Shown: positions 1 to 9,142, counted from the stretch's first letter. The stretch: 64,000 nucleotides of DNA from Hahella sp. CCB-MM4 (GCF_002260525.1 NZ_MRYI01000003.1:248001-312000), one strand, 5' to 3'. Made by a program: numbers and translations. The notes: generated by a model from the letters alone, not told the origin.

Positions 1-261
1 CCAGAACATGTCCGTCGTCTGCAGATCGTTGCAGCACAACACCATACCCCCTGTTTTCTCTTTCGTGAGCAGGGAGCTGCTGCCACACCCTGCGCCCTGC
101 GCATACACGTGCAGGCACTGGATCAGGAATGGATCAATGTCAGTATCCTGAAACGCAAACGGGGCTGGCCCAGCGAGCCATTCAGACTCAGAGTCCGTTC
201 CTGTCCCGGATACCGTTATCAGAAGCAGTCTTCGTTACCCTCTGCGATGAAAGCCGGTTAG
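1..261 (+). CDS. imuA: ImuA (SulA/RecA-like) translesion cassette protein, 3' end only
   Basis: The last 86 codons of a gene that begins outside the window, read in frame 1 and ending with TAG at 259-261. The tail has a basic KRKRGWP segment followed by PFRLRVRSCPGYR, which I recognise as the usual C-terminus of ImuA, the RecA/SulA-like protein of the SOS mutagenesis cassette. The identification is strongly supported by the order imuA-imuB-dnaE2, with imuB starting 25 bases downstream. In Caulobacter and Pseudomonas, ImuA and ImuB are needed for DnaE2-dependent mutagenesis after DNA damage. The promoter and any LexA box lie upstream of the window and cannot be assessed. Confidence 0.75.
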   Translation, partial: PEHVRRLQIVAAQHHTPCFLFREQGAAATPCALRIHVQALDQEWINVSILKRKRGWPSEPFRLRVRSCPGYRYQKQSSLPSAMKAG

Positions 262-286
262 GCAGTGAGAGAAAAGAGAGAGAAAC

Positions 287-1729
287 ATGCACTGGTTCTA
301 TATGCACTTCCCCCATCTGTATGGAGAAACCTGGCATCCGCCATTTGAGCAGCAACGCCCGGTAATCCTGACCAGGGAGCAAAACAGCTGCGTCATCGAC
401 GCCAATGATGCTGCCCGTCGTCAGGGAGTGGAGCCGGGAATGATGGTGAATACGGCATTCTGCCTAATTCCGGAAATGGATATCTTCACCATACTCCCTC
501 ATAAGGAAAACCAGGCGTTGAAACGCGCTGCCAGGTTTGCCTACCGATTCTCAGGCTGGGTAGGGCTGGACTTTCCCGACGGACTCTATCTTGAAGTGGC
601 TTCCATGCGCCGTTTTTTTGGCGGATTACCTCAGCTCAGGGCCGGCATTGAGGAATTATTCCAGGAACTGGGATACCACTTTCATATCGCTGCCGCACCG
701 ACTCCCAAAGCAGCCCGCATGCTGACCAGAAGCGGCATTGAACTCTGCGCTGATACATCACGTTTCCTGGAGGTGCTGAAAAGGATGCCTGTAGAGTGCC
801 TGGAACTTCCTGAAGCCATACAAATGCGTCTGCAGAAACTGGGGCTAAGATCCGTTCATGATGTCGCTGAGTTGCCCACAGGTGATCTTTCTTATCGGGT
901 GGACAAAGAGCTGGCCATGTATCTGAGTCAGGCACTCGGTCATGCGGAATGGAAACCGGAACCCTTTGAGATACCCGAAAACTTCCGCCTGAAAACCGAC
1001 ATGGAGCAGGAGTTCGAGTCTCTCACCCCTCTACTGTTTCCGCTGGCCTCGGCCGTCAAAAGATTTTGCCGCTTTTTGCAGAACCGCTGTCTTGTGAGTC
1101 AGAGCCTGACAGTGAAACTCATTCATCGAAGCCATCCCGACACCACCATGCCGATTCATCTGGCCACAGCGGATAACCGGGTGGATGCCTGGGTTTACAT
1201 GCTGAGCATGCAAATAGAGCGGGTCACCCTGCCCGCTCCCGTGACAGGCTTTGAGCTTAAGGCATCGGAGTTTGAAGATATTCCACCCTGCTCTCTATCG
1301 CTCTTTCAGGATAGCGGTGGCGCCCATGAGGATAAAAAAGCTTACCTTCTCAACCGGCTCGCAGCACGTATTGGCGCCGACCGAATTCATTTCATCGGAC
1401 TGACGGATGATTATCGGCCGGAGAAACAGACCTTGTGCAACTCCCAGCCGTTATCTCCGGCCCCTCCTCCGGAAAACCTGGGCACTCAGGTGCCGGTCTG
1501 GCTGCTGAAACAACCGCGAGAAGTCGATATCCGTCAATACCGCCTCGTCCGGGGTCCTCTGCGCATGAATTCCGGCTGGTGGGATAACATCGCCGTCTCC
1601 CGGGATTACTACATTGCAACGACGTCCGTACCCGGCATATCAGCACCGATCTCCGGTGAAACCTCAGTATTGCACTGGCTGTACAGGGCGCCGCCACAGC
1701 AGTGGTTCCTACACGGCATCTTTGCCTGA
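287..1729 (+). CDS. imuB: ImuB, Y-family polymerase-like mutasome protein
   Basis: A 480-residue DinB/UmuC-superfamily protein starting MHWFYMHFPHLYGE, the typical ImuB opening. The purine-rich stretch GAGAGAAAAGAGAGAG precedes the ATG. The N-terminal palm/finger part (about residues 1-230) carries helix-hairpin-helix-like sequence near 'QKLGLRSVHDVAELPTGDL', followed by a little-finger-like region. The acidic pair that binds catalytic metal in active Y-family polymerases is not seen at the N-terminus. ImuB is known as a non-catalytic hub linking DnaE2 to the sliding clamp. Its last codons overlap the longest possible dnaE2 reading frame, consistent with co-transcription. The gene acts in damage-induced translesion synthesis. 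Confidence 0.9.
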   Translation: MHWFYMHFPHLYGETWHPPFEQQRPVILTREQNSCVIDANDAARRQGVEPGMMVNTAFCLIPEMDIFTILPHKENQALKRAARFAYRFSGWVGLDFPDGLYLEVASMRRFFGGLPQLRAGIEELFQELGYHFHIAAAPTPKAARMLTRSGIELCADTSRFLEVLKRMPVECLELPEAIQMRLQKLGLRSVHDVAELPTGDLSYRVDKELAMYLSQALGHAEWKPEPFEIPENFRLKTDMEQEFESLTPLLFPLASAVKRFCRFLQNRCLVSQSLTVKLIHRSHPDTTMPIHLATADNRVDAWVYMLSMQIERVTLPAPVTGFELKASEFEDIPPCSLSLFQDSGGAHEDKKAYLLNRLAARIGADRIHFIGLTDDYRPEKQTLCNSQPLSPAPPPENLGTQVPVWLLKQPREVDIRQYRLVRGPLRMNSGWWDNIAVSRDYYIATTSVPGISAPISGETSVLHWLYRAPPQQWFLHGIFA

Positions 1730-1767
1730 CACCAATCACGAGAGCAGCCATTATTACGAGAGTAGCC

Positions 1768-4700
1768 ATGAGCTTTGCCGAACTTCACTGCATCAGTAAT
1801 TTCAGTTTCCTGCGCGGGGCTTCTCATCCCGAAGAGCTGGTGCAACAGGCCATATCGGAAGGCTACAAAGGCCTTGCCATTACCGATGAATGCTCGGTTG
1901 CCGGAGTGGTAAAGGCATGGAATGAGGTCAAAGCATGGAACGAAACAAAAAAGCCGAAGGAGGAAGAGGACTTCAAACTGATCATCGGCAGCGAATTTCA
2001 TCACGCCGGGGACTGTTTCGTCGTTCTTTGCCAGAATCGACAGGGATACGGCGAACTCTGTCGCCTGATCACCCTCTGTCGCAGACGCGCAGAAAAAGGC
2101 CACTATGTTTTCACTCCTGAAGACTTACTGAACCTCCATCATTGCGTTTTACTTTGGCGGCCGCAGTTTTACCCGCTTTCTCACTCACAGCTTCACTTTC
2201 AGTCCCAGCTTCACTTTCAGTCCCAGCTCCACTCTCAGTCCCAGTTACACTCGCAATCCCCTTTCAGCGGCCAAGACCCAGACGGGCTGGCGACCCTGCT
2301 CCGGCACTTCTCAAAACGAATCTGGCTGCTGCTGGAGCTTCATCTGGTGGAACAGGACCTTGTACAGCTACAGCAGGTAGAACGGCTGTCACAACAGCTC
2401 CTGTTGCCGATTGTCGCCAGCAACTATACCCAGATGCATCATCCCGATAGAAAAATGCTGCATGATGCACTGACCGCCATCCGTCTCAATACACCTGTTC
2501 ATGACATTAGGTCCCAACTCAAGCCCAACGCCGAGCACCATCTTCGTTCATTACAGAAGCTCACAGCGATCTACAAACAGGAATATCTCTCCGAGTCTTT
2601 AAAGATTATCAGCCTCTGCGCATTCAAGCTGAGCGAGCTCTGCTACCAGTATCCTGAAGAATCCGTCCCTCCGGGGTATACCGCCAAAACCTACCTTCGC
2701 GAGTCGACCTATGAAGGGGCTCACAGGCGCTACCCAGAGGGAATCCCGGACAGTGTCATCGCTCTGATCGAAAAAGAACTGCGTATCATCGATGAGCTGA
2801 ACTATGAGTACTATTTCCTGACCATCTACGACATCGTCAGATACGCGCGCAGCCAGGACATCCTGTGCCAGGGGCGCGGATCAGCCGCCAACTCTGTGGT
2901 TTGTTACTGCCTGGGTATCACCGAGGTAGACCCCACCAAGGCCAGCCTGCTCTTTGAACGCTTTATCTCCAAGCGGCGTAACGAACCACCGGACATTGAC
3001 GTGGACTTTGAAAATGCCCGCCGCGAAGAAGTGATTCAATACATATACGAACGCTATGGGCGCGACCGCTGCGCCATTGCAGCAACTGTCATCACATACC
3101 GAGCCAAAAGCGCTATCCGGGATTTGGGAAAGGCCCTCGGTGTGGATCTGATGCAACTGGAAAACGTCATCGCCAATTACGGCTGGCGTTATCGGGGCAA
3201 AGACTGGATGGATGAAGTGATTACTCCGCAGATTTCCCAGAACAACCATACGCTGAGTTGTATGCGGGCTTTGTTGCCTCGGCTACTCGGGTTTCCCCGA
3301 CATTTGTCTCAGCACGTCGGAGGCTTTGTCATCTCCCAGGGGCCCTTGATTGAACTGGTTCCTGTAGAGAATGCTGCCATGGAGAATCGTACCGTCATTC
3401 AGTGGGATAAAGAGGATCTGGAATCGCTGTACTTGATGAAAGTCGATGTCCTGGCTCTCGGAATGCTCACGGCCATTCGGAAAACCCTGAAATATATCGA
3501 AGCTCAGAAGGGGCATCCGTTCACCATGGCGGATATTCCCAAGGATGGAGACCAAAAGGTTTATGGCATGTTGCAGAAAGCCGATACCGTGGGTTTGTTT
3601 CAGGTGGAATCGCGAGCCCAGATGAATATGCTGCCCCGCCTCAAACCCGAAAAGTATTATGATCTGGTCGTTCAGGTCGCTATCGTGCGCCCCGGCCCCA
3701 TCCATGGTGACATGGTGCATCCCTATCTCAGACGCAAAAATCAGGAGGAAAAACCGGATGTGCCTCTGGCAGAACTGGAACCGATCCTGGAACGCACCTT
3801 CGGCGTCCCCATTTTCCAGGAACAGGTGATTGCCATTGCGATGGTGGGAGCTGACTTTAACGCAGACGAAGCAGAAGATCTGCGCCGCTCAATGGCCAGT
3901 TGGAAAAAGCAGGGACATATGAACCGCCTTCGTAACAAATTAACTGAGCGGCTACTGAACAAAGGGATTAATAAAGAGTACGTAGAACGACTCTGCCGAC
4001 AGATAGAAGGTTTCGGGGAATATGGCTTTCCCGAATCCCATGCAGCCAGTTTTGCCCTGTTGGCTTATATATCCGCCTGGCTGAAGTTTTATCATCCTGC
4101 CGCCTTTCTCTGCGGACTCCTGAACAGCCAGCCCATGGGTTTCTATCGCCCATGGCAACTGATACAGGATGCACAACGACATGGGGTTACCGTGCTTCCA
4201 GTGGATATCAACCATAGTCTCTGGGACCACCATTTACAGCCTCCTGAGAAATCTGCCGGGGAAGGACCATTACGTCTGGGTTTTCGATCTGTCAAAGGCC
4301 TCAGCCAGAAAGCTGCGGATAGGATTTGCCAATCCCGACCTCCACATGGTTTCAAGGCGATGACAGAAGTCATGGGCCTGCCCGGCATAAGCCGTGATGA
4401 CCTGGAAGCCCTGGCATCTGCCAACGCATTCGAAACACTGGGCAAACATCGTTACCAACAACGCTGGGAGGCTTCGGCGCATCATTTTTACAACCAGCTG
4501 TTCATGGAGCTGGAACCACCCAGCCATCCCCTCACCGCACCCGCCCGGCTGGACAGCATCATCGAAGACCACAGCAGCACCGGCGTCATTCTGGGGGATC
4601 ATCCGATGGCGTATTTAAGAGATCAATCCATTCTGGAAGATTGTGTGTCAGCAGAAGATCTCTACCAACTCGATATCGAAAAAGAAGTTTACGTGGCCGG

Positions 4701-4968
4701 AGTCGTCGTCAACCGCCAACGGCCCGGAACATCCGCCGGGGTGACCTTTGTCACACTGGAAGATGAGACCGGCTCTATCAATGTCGTGGTCTGGCTACAG
4801 ACAGCCCTCAACCAAATGAAGGAACTGGTAAAAGCCCGTCTGCTCAAGGTTTACGGGAAAATCGACAAGGATGCCGGTGGAGAGGTGGTTCACGTCATTG
4901 CTTACAAGCTGTTTGATTTGACCCATCAGCTTGTTCGGCTTGAATCAAGATCAAGGGATTATCATTAG
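1768..4968 (+). CDS. dnaE2: Error-prone DNA polymerase III alpha subunit DnaE2
   Basis: A 1066-residue C-family polymerase that performs translesion synthesis with ImuA/ImuB. The ATG at 1768 is chosen because it yields MSFAELHCISNFSFLRGASH, matching the DnaE2 N-terminus. An in-frame ATG at 1702 would add 22 unrelated residues inside imuB. The N-terminal PHP domain (about residues 1-230) is followed by the palm with the PDIDVDF catalytic motif near residue 408, then fingers, helix-hairpin-helix and a C-terminal OB fold (about 970-1060). An unusual Ser/Gln/Leu/His/Phe repeat interrupts the PHP region at residues 142-165. No terminator is evident downstream. Confidence 0.95.
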   Translation: MSFAELHCISNFSFLRGASHPEELVQQAISEGYKGLAITDECSVAGVVKAWNEVKAWNETKKPKEEEDFKLIIGSEFHHAGDCFVVLCQNRQGYGELCRLITLCRRRAEKGHYVFTPEDLLNLHHCVLLWRPQFYPLSHSQLHFQSQLHFQSQLHSQSQLHSQSPFSGQDPDGLATLLRHFSKRIWLLLELHLVEQDLVQLQQVERLSQQLLLPIVASNYTQMHHPDRKMLHDALTAIRLNTPVHDIRSQLKPNAEHHLRSLQKLTAIYKQEYLSESLKIISLCAFKLSELCYQYPEESVPPGYTAKTYLRESTYEGAHRRYPEGIPDSVIALIEKELRIIDELNYEYYFLTIYDIVRYARSQDILCQGRGSAANSVVCYCLGITEVDPTKASLLFERFISKRRNEPPDIDVDFENARREEVIQYIYERYGRDRCAIAATVITYRAKSAIRDLGKALGVDLMQLENVIANYGWRYRGKDWMDEVITPQISQNNHTLSCMRALLPRLLGFPRHLSQHVGGFVISQGPLIELVPVENAAMENRTVIQWDKEDLESLYLMKVDVLALGMLTAIRKTLKYIEAQKGHPFTMADIPKDGDQKVYGMLQKADTVGLFQVESRAQMNMLPRLKPEKYYDLVVQVAIVRPGPIHGDMVHPYLRRKNQEEKPDVPLAELEPILERTFGVPIFQEQVIAIAMVGADFNADEAEDLRRSMASWKKQGHMNRLRNKLTERLLNKGINKEYVERLCRQIEGFGEYGFPESHAASFALLAYISAWLKFYHPAAFLCGLLNSQPMGFYRPWQLIQDAQRHGVTVLPVDINHSLWDHHLQPPEKSAGEGPLRLGFRSVKGLSQKAADRICQSRPPHGFKAMTEVMGLPGISRDDLEALASANAFETLGKHRYQQRWEASAHHFYNQLFMELEPPSHPLTAPARLDSIIEDHSSTGVILGDHPMAYLRDQSILEDCVSAEDLYQLDIEKEVYVAGVVVNRQRPGTSAGVTFVTLEDETGSINVVVWLQTALNQMKELVKARLLKVYGKIDKDAGGEVVHVIAYKLFDLTHQLVRLESRSRDYH
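2191..2262 (+). repeat. 18-bp tandem repeat inside dnaE2 (4 copies)
   Basis: Four 18-bp units (2191, 2209, 2227, 2245). The first two are identical, the third differs at two positions and the fourth is more diverged. In frame they encode a six-residue unit of the type LHFQSQ, giving a low-complexity Gln/Ser/His loop within the PHP domain of DnaE2. The reading frame is kept because the unit is a multiple of three. Confidence 0.9.
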
Positions 4969-5044
4969 GCGGTCGGCGGGGGGTTATCTATAACCTCAAC
5001 GCCTTTAGTTTGAGCCGCGTCAGTCCATCCTAAACCTAAGCTTA

Positions 5045-5422
5045 TTAGGTGCCTTTATATGACAGCGCTTCAAGTAGCGTTGCCTTTAAATATTTGTCAT
5101 TCGTTTTTTGATACAGACGTTTTACTAATTCATCAGATTTCTTTGATGTTAGTTCGAAAACTATATCGGCTAGTTTTTCTGAAGATTTTTTATCTTCGTC
5201 GAAAACTCTCTCAATCCAATCGCTTATTAAATCGCTTGCCATTTCAGAGTAGCCAACTCCAGATGTGCGATATTGAGCAATGTTGTATAGCGCGAAGGCA
5301 ATGTTGGTAATAGTTTCTTCGGTTTCAGATTGGTTAGACTGAATAATCTCGCAAGCTAGAGTATTACTATCCGTTTCGCTTATTTCGCTATCTAGGTTTA
5401 GACCTATTTCAAGTGAATTCAT
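5045..5422 (-). CDS. Small acidic helical protein of unknown function
   Basis: A 125-residue protein with no family I recognise. It is predicted mostly helical, acidic at the N-terminus (MNSLEIGLNLDSEISETDSN) and without signal peptide or membrane segment. The base composition is visibly more AT-rich than dnaE2 or the immunity-like genes beside it, suggesting recent acquisition. It lies 103 bases downstream of an Imm49-like gene on the same strand and converges with dnaE2. Position in a small immunity-gene cluster makes an immunity or antitoxin role possible, but this is inference from neighbours only. Confidence 0.6.
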   Translation of the reverse strand: MNSLEIGLNLDSEISETDSNTLACEIIQSNQSETEETITNIAFALYNIAQYRTSGVGYSEMASDLISDWIERVFDEDKKSSEKLADIVFELTSKKSDELVKRLYQKTNDKYLKATLLEALSYKGT

Positions 5423-5525
5423 GTTTATCTCACTTACACAAACGAAAATGGGGTTAGGCCTTACACCACCAATTTCAAAGAATTAGAAAGATCTCCTGCC
5501 CCCTTCGCCTCTTTGGGCGAGACGG

Positions 5526-6299
5526 TCATGTAGTTGGGATCTCCGGTGTTTTCCAGCTATGGTCGGAGTAGGCAAGCGAAACCGGCTCGCACAAAATGGA
5601 GGGAACAAACGGGTAGTCGTCCTGCACCGCCAGCCCCCGTCTCCGGGCCAGGATCACAAGGGCTAGCGCCTCCACACATAAGCGACCTTCAGTTTTCACC
5701 CGCTCCATTCCCACGGTGTCGGCGTTGGCCAGTTTCAGATAGAGGGCTTCGTGATCCTCCCAAAGCAGGGCCAGGGCCTCCTCGAACAGCTCCGAATCCC
5801 CCGCTTGCAAGGCGCGACAGATGTCGAAACGAAAGTCGTCCTGGGCAAGGGTATCCTCGTAAGCGGTTAAGATGGCCTCCCCGTGCTCCTCGTTGTTTCG
5901 GTAAAAAACTTCCATCAGGTAGTGCAAATAGAGGAAATCCTCCTCGTACTCCAGGTTTGGGTTGTGGGTTTGTCGCGAAAAGCTGGCAATCTGACGTGCC
6001 CCGTCCTCATCACCACTGATCACGGCGTCAAAAAAAGGAACACCCAACCCCGTTGCCTTCTTGCCTTCGTTCGCCTTCATCAGCCATTGCTTGTAAGCGC
6101 GACCGCCTCGATGGAAGCAGTCCAAACACACTTCGGGACGCGCCCTCATAAACAGATCACTAATCCCTCTGATGCGGTAGTGAGTATTGAGGGCCAGCAC
6201 CTCCGTAAGCTCAGCACCGGGTGCCATGACGGCGGGAACCAAACGGCCCACATCATAGGCGGCATTGTCGAAGAAAACGGGCAACAGGTGGGTAGACAT
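5526..6299 (-). CDS. Imm49-like immunity family protein
   Basis: A 257-residue, all-helical cytosolic protein. Features recalling the immunity 49 family are a middle segment of the type FDICRALQAGDSELFEEALALLWEDH and a later VEALALVILARRRGL, followed by a short DDYPFVP segment. Imm49 proteins are usually encoded beside polymorphic toxins or as orphans and are thought to neutralise the partner toxin. The ATG lies 3 bases after the stop of the upstream Imm11-like gene, so the two are almost certainly one operon. No toxin gene is intact nearby. The assignment is from remembered family pattern, not a profile search. Confidence 0.55.
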   Translation of the reverse strand: MSTHLLPVFFDNAAYDVGRLVPAVMAPGAELTEVLALNTHYRIRGISDLFMRARPEVCLDCFHRGGRAYKQWLMKANEGKKATGLGVPFFDAVISGDEDGARQIASFSRQTHNPNLEYEEDFLYLHYLMEVFYRNNEEHGEAILTAYEDTLAQDDFRFDICRALQAGDSELFEEALALLWEDHEALYLKLANADTVGMERVKTEGRLCVEALALVILARRRGLAVQDDYPFVPSILCEPVSLAYSDHSWKTPEIPTT

Positions 6300-6302
6300 G
6301 GA

Positions 6303-6881
6303 CTAAACGATCTCCAACTCATCAAGGAGCAGATTGGTTGTCTCTGCATCCCTCAAGGCATTGGTAAGCGCTTCACTGAAGACGATATCCGTTTTGGAGC
6401 CGGCGATACGAAATATATGAGGCGCATGCTCTAACTTCGTGTGGCTAAGAATCAACTCCTCAAAATATTCGATGGCGCCATCGTCATCCAGCTCCACCTC
6501 CGCGGCCTCATAATCCAGGCAATCGATGATCCGCAATGGATTGATGAAACACAAATCCTGGGAATGCACCTTGTTCTTGTGGTTGATCAGGGTAAACGGC
6601 AAAAACTCAACACCCTCGGGCGCAAACTCGCGCACAATGGCTTCCACCTTCGAAGATGCGATGAAACACCCTCTGGTGTTGCCCACGATATCTTCAAGCT
6701 TCGTGCCCGGATTTTCCTCGCGCAGATACACTTTTGCATCCTGGGGAAAGTGGGGGGTTGCCTGCATACCTGTGGTAAGGGTGAAGCTATACTTTCCCAT
6801 ATCCTTGGGGGCGTCTTCGATCAGACAAAGCCTGCTGTTGTTCAAGTCCCCGGTAGACTGGAATTGAAAGTAAGACGTCAT
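6303..6881 (-). CDS. Imm11 (DUF1629)-like immunity family protein
   Basis: A 192-residue cytosolic protein with a good ribosome binding site (GAGGAG, 6 bases before the ATG). The central region, with a segment ending in VREF then VEFLPFTLINHK, and the following FINPLRIIDCLDYEAAEVE resemble the Imm11/DUF1629 family, whose members often have a 'YYxxNPL...DCLD' core. Imm11 proteins are predicted immunity factors for polymorphic toxins. It is the first gene of a tight pair with the Imm49-like gene. A 44-codon stop-free stretch ends 17 bases upstream and may be what is left of a toxin C-terminus. Confidence 0.6.
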   Translation of the reverse strand: MTSYFQFQSTGDLNNSRLCLIEDAPKDMGKYSFTLTTGMQATPHFPQDAKVYLREENPGTKLEDIVGNTRGCFIASSKVEAIVREFAPEGVEFLPFTLINHKNKVHSQDLCFINPLRIIDCLDYEAAEVELDDDGAIEYFEELILSHTKLEHAPHIFRIAGSKTDIVFSEALTNALRDAETTNLLLDELEIV

Positions 6882-6898
6882 GCATTACTCCTCTATTT

Positions 6899-7033
6899 CT
6901 ATTTGACGAATTCGGTCGTGTCCAATTTGTCCAGAGCGCAGACCTTGGAAACACAAATAGCTTTGTAGAGGCGCTTGGACAGCCTTTCTATTTTGCGCTT
7001 AAGTGGCTTGTATTTAAACTCTTTGAATCGCCA
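6899..7033 (-). pseudogene. Possible remnant of a toxin C-terminus upstream of the Imm11-like gene
   Basis: On the minus strand the frame between the TAG at 7036-7034 and the TAG at 6901-6899 is open for about 44 codons but has no convincing start. It encodes a Lys/Arg-rich, helical sequence of the type KPLKRKIERLSKRLYKAI that ends 17 bases before the immunity gene, the spacing usual for toxin-immunity pairs. It could be a decayed toxin tail or chance. The other frames are closed. The rest of 7034-7196 shows nothing recognisable. Confidence 0.2.
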
Positions 7034-7196
7034 CTAGTTTTGTAGACACTGCGAATAAATGGAATCAGAACCACGTTAAATATTTGGGGGCATCATTAAC
7101 TGTAAATAATGCAGTTGTTACAAATATGCAGGTGCAGGTATAGAAGAAGACCGATGACAGCATTCAGGTTTGGATTCATCTGAATCATAAAGACAA

Positions 7197-7230
7197 ATAA
7201 AAAAGCCCCGCACTTTCGTGCAGGGCTTAT
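7197..7230 (-). terminator. Rho-independent terminator of the tRNA-Ala/tRNA-Glu operon
   Basis: Read on the minus strand, a GC-rich stem (GCCCTGCAC / GTGCGGGGC, one mismatch, loop GAAA) is followed by six T residues. It begins a few bases after the CCA end of tRNA-Glu. Confidence 0.85.
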
Positions 7231-7235
7231 TTATT

Positions 7236-7311
7236 TGGCGTCCCCTAGGGGATTCGAACCCCTGTTACCGCCGTGAAAGGGCGGTGTCCTAGGCCTCTAG
7301 ACGAAGGGGAC
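7236..7311 (-). tRNA. tRNA-Glu (UUC)
   Basis: A 76-nt cloverleaf on the minus strand. The acceptor GTCCCCT pairs with AGGGGAC, the anticodon loop CTTTCAC carries TTC, the T loop is GGTTCGAATCC, and the CCA end is encoded. The sequence is identical to the second copy at 48539-48614. It lies 30 bases downstream of tRNA-Ala in the same transcript and close to gltX, which charges it. Confidence 0.97.
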
Positions 7312-7341
7312 TAAGAACTTTTTTCACTCCCGAGAAGGAAG

Positions 7342-7417
7342 TGGTGGAGCCAGACGGGATCGAACCGTCGACCTCAACGCTGCCAGCGTTGCGCTCTCCC
7401 AGCTGAGCTATGGCCCC
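7342..7417 (-). tRNA. tRNA-Ala (GGC)
   Basis: A 76-nt cloverleaf on the minus strand. The acceptor GGGGCCA pairs with TGGCTCC through one G-T pair, the anticodon loop CTGGCAG gives anticodon GGC, the T loop is GGTTCGATCC, and the CCA end is encoded. It is first in a two-tRNA transcript with tRNA-Glu. Confidence 0.97.
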
Positions 7418-7432
7418 AAACAACGGAGGCGT

Positions 7433-7461
7433 ATGTTAGAGAGTACGGGTGTCCGAGTCAA
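7433..7461 (-). promoter_or_regulatory. Sigma-70 promoter of the tRNA-Ala/tRNA-Glu operon
   Basis: On the minus strand TTGACT (7461-7456) and TAACAT (7438-7433) are separated by exactly 17 bases. They are followed by the GC-rich discriminator ACGCCTCC, as expected for a stringently controlled stable-RNA promoter. The first tRNA base is at 7417. Confidence 0.75.
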
Positions 7462-7489
7462 GAACAAATCGCCTTAATTTATAATTTTT

Positions 7490-8986
7490 TTATCCTTCCT
7501 CTGAAACCGCCTGAAAATCGGCGAATTCCTTCTCCAGTTTTTTCAGACCTTTCTTGGAAACGCCGCCCAAAACTTCGATCGCATCACGCAGACGGGCACG
7601 TGACATATCCGGTCCGATAAACTCCAGAGATTCCATGATCGACCAGGAGTTTGGAGTGCCTGCAATAGCAACAAAAATCGGGAACATAAAGTCACCCATT
7701 TTGAAGCCCAGGTACTTGGAGAGCTTCTTGGCGTGAGCAAACAGATTGTCTTTATGCCACTCACGCTCCTGCTCATAGGTCCAGAGAATTAACTGAAGCA
7801 CTTTCTTCTGGCTATCCAGATCCAGTTTGCCACTACTGAAATGGCCTTCATTTAACCCAAGGTAGCCGCTGCGAATAAACGTTGTCATCGGTGCCACATC
7901 GGACAGCACCTCAACCCTACTCCGGATCTGCGGAACCAGAGGTGCCAGCTTGGCCAACCCGTATCCCCAATCCTCTACCCTTTCGATAAAGGATTCATCA
8001 TCGAGAGTCTCTCTGATCCATAGGGCATTCAACCAGCGCAGTTTAACCAGATCGAATATTGGTCCCCCAAGGGAAACCCGATTGATATCGAAGTGCTCAA
8101 TCATTTCCGCCAGCGTGAACTTCTCACGCTCGTCTGGCATGGACCATCCCATACGTCCGAGATAGTTCATCAGCGCTTCCGGCAATACACCAAACCGCTC
8201 GTAGAAATTAATGCTGGTAGGATTCTTACGCTTGCTCAGCTTGCTCTTGTCCGGGTTACGCAACAACGGCATGTGGCACAGTGTCGGCATATCCCACCCA
8301 AAGTACTCGTACAGGAGCTTGTGCTTGGGAGCCGAGTTGATCCATTCCTCACCCCGGATGACGTGAGTAATCCCCATCAAATGATCATCAACCACGTTGG
8401 CCAGGTGATAGGTCGGCATCCCGTCAGATTTGAGCAGTATCTGGCAATCCACCTGCGCCCAATCGATTTCAATCGTGCCGCGCAGCATATCCTCAACCAC
8501 GCATACACCTTCATCAGGTACCTTCATACGGATAACATGGGGTTGACCTTCCGCCAGACGACGCTGAACTTCATCTGCCGACAGTTCGAGATCCCCTTTG
8601 ATACCGGGGTTCAGGCCCTGAGCCTTCCTTTCTTCCCGAATGGCTTCCAGCTCTTCAGGTGTCCTGAAACAATAGAAAGCATGGCCTTTTTCAACCAGTT
8701 GCTCGGCATAGCCCTTATAGCTGTCTTTACGTTCACTCTGCCTGTAAGGGCCGTGTGGACCGCCTACATCCGGCCCTTCGTCCCATTCGAGTCCCATCCA
8801 TCTGAGCGCCTTGAGGATATCGTCCTCTGATTGCTGAGTACTACGCGCCTGATCAGTATCCTCTATACGAAGGATAAACTGACCGCCATGCTGGCGGGCA
8901 AAGCACAGGTTGAAGAGTGCAATATAGGCAGTACCGACATGGGGATCACCCGTCGGAGATGGTGCAATTCGGGTTCTTACCGTCAT
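7490..8986 (-). CDS. gltX: Glutamyl-tRNA synthetase
   Basis: A 498-residue class I aminoacyl-tRNA synthetase that attaches glutamate to tRNA-Glu. The HIGH-type motif [13 protein letters not shown] lies at residues 9-21 and the KMSKS-type motif KLSKR near residue 248. The length is normal for the bacterial enzyme (about 470-500). The ATG gives [13 protein letters not shown], the expected N-terminus. It lies upstream of the tRNA-Ala/tRNA-Glu pair on the same strand, but the tRNAs have their own promoter. Association of gltX with tRNA-Glu is common in gammaproteobacteria. Confidence 0.97.
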   Translation of the reverse strand: MTVRTRIAPSPTGDPHVGTAYIALFNLCFARQHGGQFILRIEDTDQARSTQQSEDDILKALRWMGLEWDEGPDVGGPHGPYRQSERKDSYKGYAEQLVEKGHAFYCFRTPEELEAIREERKAQGLNPGIKGDLELSADEVQRRLAEGQPHVIRMKVPDEGVCVVEDMLRGTIEIDWAQVDCQILLKSDGMPTYHLANVVDDHLMGITHVIRGEEWINSAPKHKLLYEYFGWDMPTLCHMPLLRNPDKSKLSKRKNPTSINFYERFGVLPEALMNYLGRMGWSMPDEREKFTLAEMIEHFDINRVSLGGPIFDLVKLRWLNALWIRETLDDESFIERVEDWGYGLAKLAPLVPQIRSRVEVLSDVAPMTTFIRSGYLGLNEGHFSSGKLDLDSQKKVLQLILWTYEQEREWHKDNLFAHAKKLSKYLGFKMGDFMFPIFVAIAGTPNSWSIMESLEFIGPDMSRARLRDAIEVLGGVSKKGLKKLEKEFADFQAVSEEG

Positions 8987-9142
8987 TAATGAAAATCCTG
9001 TTGCGGGACGAAAGTTAAATGAGGACGCATTATATCGGGGAGAGGGCGTTTTTTACACTGGTTCAGACAGGCCAGTGTTAGTGGCAATAGACTGTAAGAG
9101 TTTAGAAGACACCGCAAACCCGAGAACGGGAGTGACGATAGG

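Noticed and set aside
1702-1767. N-terminal extension of DnaE2 from the ATG at 1702
   Set aside because: The 22 extra residues do not resemble DnaE2 and lie within the end of imuB; the ATG at 1768 gives the expected N-terminus.
4969-7311. Genomic island integrated at tRNA-Glu
   Set aside because: No integrase, no copy of the tRNA 3' end at the far side and no mobile genes. The immunity genes beside the tRNA are suggestive only.
9069-9095. Terminator near the gltX/GGDEF-EAL gap (ACACTGG...CCAGTGT)
   Set aside because: The T run is on the wrong side of the hairpin for either neighbouring transcript.
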